This document shows, one piece after another, positions 17,016 through 25,588 of a stretch of DNA of 64,000 bases. The notes beneath the pieces were generated by a model that searched no databases, was not told the origin of the DNA, and saw nothing but the letters and a program-made list of their open reading frames with translations. Source of the DNA: Bradyrhizobium sp. LHD-71 (GTDB lineage: Bacteria > Pseudomonadota > Alphaproteobacteria > Rhizobiales > Xanthobacteraceae); NCBI RefSeq assembly GCF_031157255.1, contig NZ_JAVIFX010000006.1:1-64000 (forward strand). Direction: 5' to 3'. Numbering within the stretch: the first letter of the stretch is position 1; each line of letters opens with the position of its first letter. The translations under genes and the position numbers were made by a program.

Positions 17016-17756
17016 TTAGTTGCTCTTTGAGAGTATATAGACCGATTGCTTCGTGACGCCTTCTGATCGATACAAGAATCGCTCGACTGAGAGCGAAGCA
17101 TCGCTGCAGGCCCCTTCGAAAGCCTTTCTGTCAAATACCACCCGGTGCAACGCGCCAACCGACGCTCCTAATTCCGACAGGTAGCCGGTCGGGTTTTCCT
17201 CTTCCGGCCTTGGCCAGTCCTCGACGTAGATCGTAAGCAGGCATTTTCCACTCGGAGCGAGGGTGCGATGGATTTCGCCGAGATGCAGTTGCACGTCGTT
17301 CAAGCGCATATGTGTGAAGACGGAGTACAGGAACGTAATGTCACAACTGTTGTCGTCGAGCGGGATGGCTGACCGATGCTTGCCGGATGGATTATAACGT
17401 TCATTGGCAGTATCGACATGCATAAACCGAAAGTTCTGTCTTTCGAGATGTCGTTTGCACCAATTGACCGATGGCTGGTGAACATCAATTCCGTCGTAGG
17501 ACTTCAGCTTGGGGTATGCAGCCTGTAGTCCAATCGCCAGACGACCTTGCCCCGAGCCGATATCAAGGAATCGGGTGTTTTCGCTTAGTCCACAAAGCTC
17601 CCTAAGCCGAAACACCTCCTGCACTGCGGACGCGAAGTAGAACCCATCATCCTGCCATTCCTCCGTACAGAAGCGGATGCCTTTCGGAGGCAGAGTGAAG
17701 CTCAGCGTCTGATATCCTCTTCTATTTTTCTCCATCTGCACTAGCCGGCGGAGCAT
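17016..17756 (-). CDS. Class I SAM-dependent methyltransferase
   Basis: Protein of 246 residues. The core has FLDIGSGQGRLAIGL as motif I, DGIDVHQPSV as the ribose-binding acidic region and DITFLYSVFTHM as the post-II region. FTHM is common in the TylF/Methyltransf_25-like group that acts on small molecules and sugars. Residues 1-30 are basic and polar. ATG 17756 follows an AAAGGA ribosome binding site. The gene is divergent from the flippase gene across a 268-base AT-rich gap. Its target is unknown. Confidence 0.87.
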   Translation of the reverse strand: MLRRLVQMEKNRRGYQTLSFTLPPKGIRFCTEEWQDDGFYFASAVQEVFRLRELCGLSENTRFLDIGSGQGRLAIGLQAAYPKLKSYDGIDVHQPSVNWCKRHLERQNFRFMHVDTANERYNPSGKHRSAIPLDDNSCDITFLYSVFTHMRLNDVQLHLGEIHRTLAPSGKCLLTIYVEDWPRPEEENPTGYLSELGASVGALHRVVFDRKAFEGACSDASLSVERFLYRSEGVTKQSVYILSKSN

Positions 17757-17786
17757 GGCTTTTGCATCCTTTATTTAATGGAATAA

Positions 17787-17793
17787 TTTAATA
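17787..17793. promoter_or_regulatory. TTTAATA (reverse of TATTAAA) motif in divergent gap
   Basis: It sits in an AT-rich stretch (17770-17810) 31 bases upstream of the methyltransferase ATG and in the shared promoter gap with the Wzx gene. It belongs to the recurrent heptamer set of this locus. Confidence 0.3.
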
Positions 17794-18024
17794 TTGACAA
17801 TTAACACTTGCAACTGCGCAGTCAAGGCGCAGTGCGAGCCAGATCAAATTTCGCGCCTAGCAGGGATGCGTATGTTCTTCGTAGCGAGGAAAAGGTAGAA
17901 GTGAGTTGTCATTCTGTAGGCACTCAGACGCCGGAATTCATGTGAAAAACTGGTGACGGTGCTCGGAGGATAGGCATCTCGTAGCAATGGCATCTGCACG
18001 CGTAACTGGAAATGGCTCGAAGAG

Positions 18025-19467
18025 GTGGATAGGAACAGTAAAAGTCGCGCGGCCAAAAACATTGCCATCACTGGCACCGCACAGGCGTGGCGTGTCATCA
18101 CGGGACTTATTCTAACGGTCGTCACGACTCGGCTTCTAACGCCGTCCGATTTTGGAATCCTCGCGATGGTCGGCACGGCCACGGCGCTCATAGCCCTGGT
18201 AAAGGACCTGGGGATCAGCCAGGCGATCATACAGCGCGATACGATCAGTCCAGGCCAAGTCAACTCTCTCTTCTGGATATCTATCGCAGCTTCGGTGGTA
18301 TTCGCATTGCTACTTGGAGCCGGTGCTCCGTTGATCGCACGCTTTTATGCGGAGCCGAAAGTTGAACTGCTCGCAGTTGCCTTCTCGGCGCTGGTCCTGA
18401 TCAGCGGTCCGCAGGCGGTTCCCGCAGCTATCCTTAACCGGGAGTCGCACTTCGACAAGCTCGCAATTATCGATGTCGCCAGTGCGACAATTGCACTCGT
18501 GGTCGGCGTCGTCGGCGCACTGCTTTGGCGAAGTTATTGGGCTCTGTACGCCTCTGCGGTAAGCGCCACTATCGTCACAGGAGTCGGCATGTGGTTGTCG
18601 ACAAGATACAGGCCTGGCGTGCCGCATTTCGATACCAATACAGCACAGATGCTGAGTTTTGGTTCGCACGTATCCGGGTTCAACATAGTCAATTATCTCT
18701 CCCGCAACTGCGATAACATTCTGATCGGACGCTTCCAGGGCGGGGATCAACTCGGGCTCTACGATCGCGCCTATCGCTTACTCCTTTTTCCAATCACACA
18801 GGTACATGGGCCGATTGGGAAGGTCCTTGTGCCCTTGCTTTCGCGCATCCAGGCCCAGCAAACTAGTTATCGCAGCACCTACATGGAGGCCGTCTCTCTG
18901 ATTATGATTGCCACGCAGCCTGGCATCTTGTTCGCAATTGTATGCGCGGCGCAACTGTTCGAGTTGTTGTTCGGTACGCGATGGATTCCGGCCGCTCCAA
19001 TTTTTCAGTGGCTTGGTGTCGCGGCCCTGCATCAGGTCATGACCTCAACCGCAGGCTGGCTTTTTCTGAGTCAGGGGCGCGGCAGCGATTTTTTCAAGCT
19101 GGGAGCATACTCGGCCGTTGCCACCGTCGCGTCGTTCATAATCGGGCTCCCATGGGGCGCCGTCGGCGTCGCGGCTTCGTACGCAGTGATGAACTACGTC
19201 GTTCTTCTTCCGTTGGTATGGGTTAGTGTCGGACGTCGTGGTCCGATCACTTGCAGAGACCTGGTCAAGCTCGCAATCCCTCACGCCGCGGCCATCGTTG
19301 TTGCGGCTGCCGCCCTAAAGGCAGCCCAATACAATTGGCAGGGCGTGGACCTCGCGCGAATGGCGGCTCTCGTCGTACTGACGTATTTTGTATATCTTTG
19401 CGTTATTCTACTGTTTCGAACAAAGCGCGAGCTGTTGGCGCGCAGCGTGCGTCTTATAAAGAGATAG
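18025..19467 (+). CDS. Wzx-like flippase (MOP superfamily, PST family)
   Basis: Protein of 480 residues with about twelve to fourteen membrane segments spread over its whole length, for example VITGLILTVVTTRLLTPSDFG at the N terminus. The R-L-L-x-P-x-D-F-G signature in the first loop is typical of the polysaccharide transporter family that flips undecaprenyl-linked units to the periplasm. The start is a GTG at 18025; no ATG lies upstream in frame without a stop, and the ribosome binding site is weak. A second member of the family is at 25589-27094, so the locus has two. The gene converges on the phosphoribosyltransferase-HAD gene 21 bases away. Confidence 0.9.
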   Translation: MDRNSKSRAAKNIAITGTAQAWRVITGLILTVVTTRLLTPSDFGILAMVGTATALIALVKDLGISQAIIQRDTISPGQVNSLFWISIAASVVFALLLGAGAPLIARFYAEPKVELLAVAFSALVLISGPQAVPAAILNRESHFDKLAIIDVASATIALVVGVVGALLWRSYWALYASAVSATIVTGVGMWLSTRYRPGVPHFDTNTAQMLSFGSHVSGFNIVNYLSRNCDNILIGRFQGGDQLGLYDRAYRLLLFPITQVHGPIGKVLVPLLSRIQAQQTSYRSTYMEAVSLIMIATQPGILFAIVCAAQLFELLFGTRWIPAAPIFQWLGVAALHQVMTSTAGWLFLSQGRGSDFFKLGAYSAVATVASFIIGLPWGAVGVAASYAVMNYVVLLPLVWVSVGRRGPITCRDLVKLAIPHAAAIVVAAAALKAAQYNWQGVDLARMAALVVLTYFVYLCVILLFRTKRELLARSVRLIKR

Positions 19468-19488
19468 GCTGGCCGGCCAACGTAGGCG

Positions 19489-20487
19489 CTATTGTTTGCC
19501 TGCGTAGTCTTTGAGCTTGTTGTACATGGTCTGGCCAAGCATTTGGCGCGCAAATCGCTTCAACGGAAGGCCGCCCCGCACAAAGTGCGTGAGAGCTGAG
19601 GCTCTCCGCTCGAGCGCTTCGACAGAGATGCGGTCAGGCAGGAACATCTGCTGATTTTCGATGCAGAGGACGGGCTTTCCGCTGACCTGAGCAATCTGTC
19701 GAGCCTGCCCAATCTCGCTTTCGATGAAAAGCAGGGCATCGCTGGCCCGGTAGAACTCGCCCTTGAACCGACCGTGGGGAGCCAGCCGAATCCGTTCGGA
19801 CTTGCTGGGAAGGTCAAGCATGATCAGTTCGCGGTAGGTTATATTCTGACGAGCAAGCCATTCTTCAGTGTTGGCCCGATATTTCTCAAGGCGGCTTGTC
19901 ACGAGATAGCCGACCCGTTTGGTAGGGATGAACTTGCGTTGCGCCTCGAGCAGAAATCGCAGGTAGGCGGACCCGTCATCATTCTCCTGAGTCGTGGGAT
20001 CGAGACAGAGGACGCCATCAATATCGACGCAACATTGGTCCAACAAATCATGATGAAAGAGATTCCATTGAAAAATGCGAGGGTGCTTGACGACATCCAG
20101 GATCAGATCCGCTTCCGTATGACTTGGGCGCGTTCCGTACGCCGCTGTAAATACGAAGTTCTTGTCAGGATACGCAGACACCAGCGAAGCTCGTACATTC
20201 GCCATTGAGTTGCCGCTGGAAATGCTGTCGTCCAGAACGACAATTGTCTGGATCTCCGAGACTGGCTTGTCGAACGTGTCGCGACGTCGCGTGCGGCCGG
20301 TGGCCAAGACCCTTCCTGCAATGAATCCTTCGACGTCCGTAAAGGGTACATTTATCGCTAGCGCGAGCATGGATGCTGCGAGCAAACCGCTTCGTGGGAT
20401 GCCGATCACGAGGTCGATGTCCGACGGAAAGCGGTGGAGATTTCGTTCAATTGTGGCGTTGAGATCTGCGATCGAACGATAGTTCAT
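19489..20487 (-). CDS. Phosphoribosyltransferase-HAD phosphatase fusion protein
   Basis: A 332-residue two-domain protein. Residues 1-145 look like a type I phosphoribosyltransferase: VIGIPRSG at 27-34 and the PRPP loop VVLDDSISSGNS at 83-94, with two acidic residues followed by S-S-G-N-S. The second half starts with DIDGVLCLDP (155-164), which is HAD motif I with both aspartates. LVTSR is motif II, a basic GRFKGEF may be motif III, and FIESE stands where motif IV normally has acidic residues. It is likely cytosolic. It could make or break a phosphoribosyl compound, perhaps feeding ribose or a phosphosugar into the polysaccharide, but no function is known to me. It precedes no gene closely; the GT25 gene ends 73 bases upstream. 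Confidence 0.8.
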   Translation of the reverse strand: MNYRSIADLNATIERNLHRFPSDIDLVIGIPRSGLLAASMLALAINVPFTDVEGFIAGRVLATGRTRRRDTFDKPVSEIQTIVVLDDSISSGNSMANVRASLVSAYPDKNFVFTAAYGTRPSHTEADLILDVVKHPRIFQWNLFHHDLLDQCCVDIDGVLCLDPTTQENDDGSAYLRFLLEAQRKFIPTKRVGYLVTSRLEKYRANTEEWLARQNITYRELIMLDLPSKSERIRLAPHGRFKGEFYRASDALLFIESEIGQARQIAQVSGKPVLCIENQQMFLPDRISVEALERRASALTHFVRGGLPLKRFARQMLGQTMYNKLKDYAGKQ

Positions 20488-20560
20488 TCTGGTCTCGATC
20501 TTGTTTTCACAGCCGGTGATGCATCATTGAACGTCTACCAAGAGGCTAAAACCTGCTTGT

Positions 20561-21493
20561 TCAGCCGAAGCGGCATTTGTCAGGCGCCGGAGACAAGATG
20601 GCTTTCAACTGGCGATCCTTGAAGTGAAGGGCGATATTTGCGCTGCCGCGTTTCAGCCATTGCCACGACTTCCACAGGCACCAAAAGCCTCGATCCGCCT
20701 TGGAGGGGCGTCTTGAGCGGGCTGCATATTTTGTGACCGATGAAGTCAGACTGAGTTCAATGCAGGGAAAGGGAAAAAGGGCGTAGGTTGTCAGGCCGTT
20801 TGCCCAGAAACGGTCCATCTCCCAGTCGATCGGACGGTCGAGGTGCCGAAATGATCCTAGGAAGTTTCGCGCGGCCATCGGAGAGATCAGATACGCCTGA
20901 GTGCCCATCGGGGCGCGCTTGAACCGGACAAGTTCGCGTTGGCCCAGCCAGACCACATGGACGGGGCTCGCAAGGTGTCGCCCATAAAGACGCAAGTATC
21001 CCAGGCCCGCAAGTTCACACATCCTGATGGCCTTCGTTACGTCGAATGCGGGATCGAGGAAGACGTCGTCCTCGATGACCACTGTCCATTCTCCCTCGGC
21101 TTGCTGGGAGACGGCGGTCAGCACAGCAATATGGCTCGCTGCGCAGCCGATCTCCGAAGGCGTAAGCGGCCGTCCCCAGTATCTCAGAGCCCGGCTTTCG
21201 TCATAGACTGGTTGGCCACTTTGCAGATCCCGCAACGCATCGAAAAAGGTCCATTGCAGTTGCGTGTCCGCCATCTGCTCGGCAACTCGCCTGCGGCGGG
21301 GGGAGCCCGAAAGACTGATAACGACAACGCGAACGCGTTCGACCCCCTCCGCACAAGCCTCGTTCGTCTGCCGCAAACGAGGATCGTCGCGGTGCTCCGG
21401 TCCGTCCCGCATGGGGGGTGGCGCGTCCGCGATGGGCGCAGAAAGCGGCACTACGCCGCTCGCCGATTGCTGTGCACCTGCCGCTCGATCCAT
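20561..21493 (-). CDS. GT25-like glycosyltransferase
   Basis: Protein of 310 residues. A 50-residue polar, proline-rich leader is followed by VRVVVISLSGSPRRRR at about 53, the typical opening of LPS GT25 enzymes. Next come LTPSEIGCAASHI at about 110 and the DxD-like VVIEDDVFLDP at about 138. This family usually adds galactose or glucose to lipooligosaccharide, though the donor here is open. ATG 21493 has an AAGAG ribosome binding site and overlaps the end of the epimerase gene by 43 bases; ATG 21412 would remove 27 leader residues and the overlap. It is third in a leftward run with the epimerase and GT4 genes. Confidence 0.82.
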   Translation of the reverse strand: MDRAAGAQQSASGVVPLSAPIADAPPPMRDGPEHRDDPRLRQTNEACAEGVERVRVVVISLSGSPRRRRVAEQMADTQLQWTFFDALRDLQSGQPVYDESRALRYWGRPLTPSEIGCAASHIAVLTAVSQQAEGEWTVVIEDDVFLDPAFDVTKAIRMCELAGLGYLRLYGRHLASPVHVVWLGQRELVRFKRAPMGTQAYLISPMAARNFLGSFRHLDRPIDWEMDRFWANGLTTYALFPFPCIELSLTSSVTKYAARSRRPSKADRGFWCLWKSWQWLKRGSANIALHFKDRQLKAILSPAPDKCRFG

Positions 21494-22431
21494 TCATAGC
21501 TCTTTTCGAGGCCCGACCGCAGCGAGGATGAAGGCTTCCAGCCGAGCTGTTTCTCGATCAACCGGTTGTCCGAATTGCGTCCGCGCACGCCCAACGGGCC
21601 GGGTATGTGCTTCTTGATGATTTTCTTGCCTGCAATGTCGGCGACAAGGTCGACGAGCTGATTGATCGTGACCATCTCTTCGGATCCGATGTTCACAGGC
21701 CCTTCGAAGTCTGAACGCGTCAATCGCGTTGTCCCCTCGAGACATTCATCGATGTATAGAAACGAACGGGTCTGCCTTCCATCGCCCCAGATCTCGATCT
21801 CGCCGTTGAACCGTGCCTCGGCGACTTTTCGGCAGATCGCCGCTGGAGCCTTTTCCTTGCCGCCGACCCACGTTCCTTCCGGGCCAAATATATTGTGGTA
21901 CCGCGCGATGCGATTCCGCATCCCGTAATTGCGGTTGTAGGCCAGGTACAAACGCTCGGAGAACAGCTTCTCCCAGCCGTACTCGCTATCGGGCGCCGCA
22001 GGATAGGCCGAGCCCTCAGAACAGTTGGGATTGTCGGGATCCTCCTGATTGTGAGCCGGATACATGCAGGCAGAGGAGGAATAAAACAGCCCCCGCACGT
22101 TTCGCTTCTGACAGACGTCCAGGATATTGAGATTGATCGTTGCTGAGTTGTGCATCACGTCGGCATCGTGCTCGCCGGTAAAGATGTAGCCGGCGCCACC
22201 CATATCCGCCGCGAGCTGATAGACTTCATCGAACCGGCGATCCACGACCTGCCTACAGAAGGCCTGATCGCGCAGATCTCCGATCATGAAGTCGTCGGCC
22301 TCGGTCTCCGAAAAGCCGGGAAACTTCAAGTCGACGCCGCGAACCCAGAAGCCCTCCCTCTTAAGTCGTTTGACCAGGTGGCTTCCGATAAAGCCTCCGG
22401 CGCCACATACGAGGACGGATTTCGTAGCCAT
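21451..22431 (-). CDS. GDP-mannose 3,5-epimerase-like NAD-dependent epimerase
   Basis: Protein of 326 residues, an extended SDR. The NAD motif GAGGFIG lies at about 10-16. AADMGGAGYIFTGEHDAD and the segment SSSACMYP with later YGWEK closely resemble plant GDP-mannose 3,5-epimerase, where the Ser/Cys pair and Tyr-x3-Lys are catalytic. By family knowledge it would make GDP-L-galactose or GDP-L-gulose from GDP-mannose. ATG 22431 has a GGGAG ribosome binding site. The start lies 71 bases inside the end of the upstream glycosyltransferase gene, an unusually long overlap that suggests translational coupling. A UDP-sugar epimerase is the main alternative. Confidence 0.85.
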   Translation of the reverse strand: MATKSVLVCGAGGFIGSHLVKRLKREGFWVRGVDLKFPGFSETEADDFMIGDLRDQAFCRQVVDRRFDEVYQLAADMGGAGYIFTGEHDADVMHNSATINLNILDVCQKRNVRGLFYSSSACMYPAHNQEDPDNPNCSEGSAYPAAPDSEYGWEKLFSERLYLAYNRNYGMRNRIARYHNIFGPEGTWVGGKEKAPAAICRKVAEARFNGEIEIWGDGRQTRSFLYIDECLEGTTRLTRSDFEGPVNIGSEEMVTINQLVDLVADIAGKKIIKKHIPGPLGVRGRNSDNRLIEKQLGWKPSSSLRSGLEKSYEWIERQVHSNRRAA

Positions 22432-23665
22432 CTTGCTCCCTTTCGCTCTGCTTCTCTCCGACGGCGTAGGTGAGTACGCTCTCAAACTTGTCCGCGACGG
22501 CTCCGATGTCGTAGTTGTCGACGGCGAATCGGCGCCCGTTCGCGGAAAGCCTCGTTCTCAGCGGCTCATCCATGAGCAGTCGCTCCGCCGCCTTCAGAAA
22601 GCCTGCGCTGTCGGTGGGCTCGACAACATGGCCTGCCTCGCTCCTGAAAATCACGTCCGCTGAAAGGTTTTCGCGCGGAGCTGCGAGCAGTATCGGCCGA
22701 CCGGCGCAGAGATAGGATTGGACCTTTGAAGGAACCGAGAACATTCCGGCGTCGGGCTCGATCGTCGCGACGGCAACGTCAGCGCTCGCGAGAACTTCCG
22801 GCAGATCCTTGAATGGCTGCAGCGGCAGCAGAATGAGATTGTCGAGCGACTGCTTGTTCTTTTCTGTCTTGAGATAGTCGATACCAACTCCCTGGCCGAC
22901 GACGACGATCTTCGCCTTGTCACGCGCGAACTTCGCCAAGTCGACGAGCAGGTTGGGATTATGCTTGAGCGCCAGCGTGCCGGAGTAAAGGAAGTTGAAT
23001 GAACCGTGTAGATCGTGCTTCCTCGACCAATCGTTGTCCTTGCTGAGAGGCCGGATGTGATCGGGCGCGCCCCAGTTTTCGATCGTAAAGACGCTGCGGC
23101 TGCGGCCGATCCATCGCTTGGCCAGGTCCTCGAAGCTTTTTGTAATGACGACGATAGCGTCGGACGCGCGAAACTGATTGCGTTCCAGAAACCGGTAATA
23201 GGCGCCGATCGCCGCTCCAGGAAAGCCGAGCTTCTTGGTCAGCAGCTTTGATACCGCGATGCTGTAGAAATCTTGAACCCAAAGCACGAGGCGTACCCGG
23301 CCCTTGGCGCATGCCTTGACAATCGAAGTTTGTGCTTCCGTAGGTGTGTTACCGGAGATAACCACGTCCGGCTGCTCTGCTCGTATGACTTTCGCGACCG
23401 CCTTGCCGTAAGCGACATCATCGAACCGTCGTTTTACGAAGGAGGACTTGTCGTAGGGACGGGGCAACTTGATGCCGGCAAAGGCCAGCCCGGCTGGATC
23501 GGAAGAGGTTCTTTCCAACTGTCCTTTAGGGCCGGGATCGCCACGAAAATAGAGATGCGTGACGATATGCCCGCGCTTCGCAAGCTCGCGGCTGAGATCC
23601 GCCTGGAAAGGATGGCCCGCGTAGTCGTGGATGATTATTTTCAAGGATCCCACCTGAATTAACAT
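22361..23665 (-). CDS. GT4-type (WcaI-like) glycosyltransferase
   Basis: Protein of 434 residues with a GT-B fold. It begins near LKIIIHDYAGHPFQADL, and the donor half includes FLYSGTLALKHNPNLLVDLA at about 225, then PEVLASADVAVATIEPDAGMFSVPSKVQSYLCAGRPIL at about 285-322. In the last, the acidic and lysine residues bind the donor diphosphate. The last 30 residues (EKQSEREQDGYE onward) are basic and lie in the overlap with the epimerase gene, so they may be non-essential. The ATG 23665 start is preceded by AT-rich DNA. First gene of a three-gene leftward unit. Confidence 0.88.
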   Translation of the reverse strand: MLIQVGSLKIIIHDYAGHPFQADLSRELAKRGHIVTHLYFRGDPGPKGQLERTSSDPAGLAFAGIKLPRPYDKSSFVKRRFDDVAYGKAVAKVIRAEQPDVVISGNTPTEAQTSIVKACAKGRVRLVLWVQDFYSIAVSKLLTKKLGFPGAAIGAYYRFLERNQFRASDAIVVITKSFEDLAKRWIGRSRSVFTIENWGAPDHIRPLSKDNDWSRKHDLHGSFNFLYSGTLALKHNPNLLVDLAKFARDKAKIVVVGQGVGIDYLKTEKNKQSLDNLILLPLQPFKDLPEVLASADVAVATIEPDAGMFSVPSKVQSYLCAGRPILLAAPRENLSADVIFRSEAGHVVEPTDSAGFLKAAERLLMDEPLRTRLSANGRRFAVDNYDIGAVADKFESVLTYAVGEKQSEREQDGYEIRPRMWRRRLYRKPPGQTT

Positions 23666-24192
23666 CCGATCGATCGCTGCGCCAAAGTCGCGATTCTGAT
23701 TATTATCATTGAATATGGCGCTTTGCTTGCCTGAATATTTAGCCGATCGGTGGACATGGCCAGTGCAATTGGCGCCGTTGGTTCGTTCGCAGGTGAAGTA
23801 GCTTGCCTTGGTCCGATATTTAATATTTTAATATGACGATCCATGTGGCGCAATGCTGGTTTCTTTATATTGGATATTTTGGTCGGATAATGGCATTAAA
23901 AACACACCGTGGACTGCGTGCCGGGTGTGGGAACTCGCGCGTGCGTGGTCTTAAGATCAGCTCAGCCGACGTAGCACGATGGTCTGGCTCGGCTCGCGTG
24001 CGACATTGCGGCAGATGCAGCAGCAGGCTCTACTGCGAGTGTCTCGCTCGAGCACCTTCGAATGTGATCATGAACAGAATGCAGCTCTTTGGCGAAGGCT
24101 ATCGGCGTCGACGTGGTTCGGAGTCCGATACCTTGCAGACGCTCCGGTTTCCTGCCATCTAGCGCTGCTCTCACATCCCGCACGGACCTCGC
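23666..24192. other. Divergent intergenic region of 527 bases
   Basis: The gap separates the leftward glycosyltransferase unit from the rightward UDP-glucuronate decarboxylase gene. Its left half is AT-rich, with GATTATTATCATTG at about 23700 and ATTTAATATTTTAATA at about 23818-23833 (reverse TATTAAAT at 23818-23825). Its right half has ordinary base composition and contains no reading frame with a convincing start. Promoters for both units are expected here. Confidence 0.5.
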
Positions 24193-25140
24193 ATGCAACC
24201 TTCAAACCGAATACTTGTCAGCGGTGGCGCGGGGTTCATCGGTTCGCACCTGTGCGATCTGCTGATCGCAGGCGGCCACGAAGTGCTGTGCATCGACAAC
24301 TACTTCACTGGCCGTCGCCGCAACATTGAGCATCTGTTGAGCAAGCCGCGCTTCGAGGTGATGCGGCATGACGTGACGTTTCCGCTATATGTCGAAGTCG
24401 ACGACATCTATAATCTTGCCTGTCCGGCGTCGCCGATTCACTACCAGTACGATCCTGTGCAGACGCTGAAAACCAGCGTGCATGGCGCGATCAATATGCT
24501 CGGGCTTGCCAAGCGCACGCGCGCCAGGATCTTCCAGGCGTCGACCAGTGAAGTCTATGGCGACCCGTCCGTGCATCCGCAGCCCGAGAGCTATTGGGGG
24601 CACGTCAATCCGATCGGCGTGCGCGCCTGCTACGACGAGGGCAAGCGCGCGGCGGAAACGTTGTTTTTCGACTATCACCGCCAGCACAAGGTGCGGATCA
24701 AGGTCGCCCGCATTTTCAACACCTACGGGCCGCGCATGCATCCGAACGACGGCCGCGTGGTCTCGAATTTTATCGTCCAGGCGCTGTCGAACAACGACAT
24801 TACGCTTTTTGGCGACGGCAACCAGACGCGCTCCTTCTGCTACGTCTCGGATCTTTTGGACGGCGTTCAGCGGCTCATGAATGCGCCGGAGGATTTCATC
24901 GGTCCGGTCAATATTGGCAATCCGCGTGAGTCGACGATCCGCGAGTTGGCCGAAATGATCCTTCGGCTCACGGGGTCCAAATCGAAGTTGATATTCCTGC
25001 CGTTGCCATCCGATGATCCGCGTCAACGCCAACCGGACATACGGCTGGCTCGCGCCAAGCTCGACTGGGAGCCGAAGGTCACTGTTGAGGACGGTTTGAA
25101 GGAGACGATCGCCTACTTCCGGCGTCTGCTCGCGGAATAA
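24193..25140 (+). CDS. uxs: UDP-glucuronate decarboxylase (UDP-xylose synthase)
   Basis: Protein of 315 residues that should convert UDP-glucuronate to UDP-xylose with bound NAD. The NAD motif GGAGFIGSH is at about 11-19, [21 protein letters not shown] is the hallmark segment of this family, and the catalytic STSEVYG (117-123) and Tyr147-DEG-Lys151 are intact. Length is normal for the soluble bacterial form, with no membrane anchor. It supplies a pentose donor, so the polysaccharide probably contains xylose or arabinose. ATG 24193 follows a CGGACCTCGC leader without a strong Shine-Dalgarno. A short secreted-protein gene and a flippase gene follow on the same strand. Confidence 0.95.
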   Translation: MQPSNRILVSGGAGFIGSHLCDLLIAGGHEVLCIDNYFTGRRRNIEHLLSKPRFEVMRHDVTFPLYVEVDDIYNLACPASPIHYQYDPVQTLKTSVHGAINMLGLAKRTRARIFQASTSEVYGDPSVHPQPESYWGHVNPIGVRACYDEGKRAAETLFFDYHRQHKVRIKVARIFNTYGPRMHPNDGRVVSNFIVQALSNNDITLFGDGNQTRSFCYVSDLLDGVQRLMNAPEDFIGPVNIGNPRESTIRELAEMILRLTGSKSKLIFLPLPSDDPRQRQPDIRLARAKLDWEPKVTVEDGLKETIAYFRRLLAE

Positions 25141-25209
25141 GGCATGGTGCGCCGGTGGGCGCGTCTACTTGCGCTTGCAGACCGGCGACGTCAGTTGTGA
25201 GGAGTGAAC

Positions 25210-25476
25210 ATGAGGCAACTGGGAGCTGCAGCACTCTGCGTAGGTGCCATATGCCTGTCATCTCTCGCCAATGCTCAAAATGCCGGCGTGGGCGGGCCTT
25301 CATATGCGGCCCCCGCAGGCAGAAGTCCGACGGCTCCGGCGCCACCGCTGTCGCCTGACCCGCGCCCGAGCGCAGCTCCGGCCAAACCGGCCAGCCAGCC
25401 GGTTGGTGCGCGGACGACCGTCAGCCCCTCGATCTCTGAATTCGGAGCGCCGATCCCGGGGGTGACCACAAAGTAA
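25210..25476 (+). CDS. Small proline/alanine-rich secreted protein
   Basis: An 88-residue protein with a Sec signal peptide (LGAAALCVGAICLSSLANA) and probable cleavage before QNAG at about 23. The rest is rich in proline, alanine and serine, with PTAPAPPLSPDPRPSAAPAKP, and looks unstructured. A GAGGAG ribosome binding site lies 8 bases before ATG 25210, which supports translation. An alternative GTG at 25204 adds two residues. It lies 69 bases after the decarboxylase gene and 112 before the flippase gene on the same strand. Function unknown; such proteins can be periplasmic linkers. Confidence 0.7.
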   Translation: MRQLGAAALCVGAICLSSLANAQNAGVGGPSYAAPAGRSPTAPAPPLSPDPRPSAAPAKPASQPVGARTTVSPSISEFGAPIPGVTTK

Positions 25477-25588
25477 CTGGCGCCTTTCGGCCACGTTGCC
25501 ATGATATGGTCGGACTTCAAGGAGTGCGATCGATCTAGTCCGTGGCAGCGTGGGACCCCTCTCATTGAGCAGCGACTCACCAGACGCG

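Noticed and set aside
23962-24198. Possible 78-residue gene in the 527-base gap
   Set aside because: No ribosome binding site and no recognisable sequence; it overlaps the decarboxylase start.
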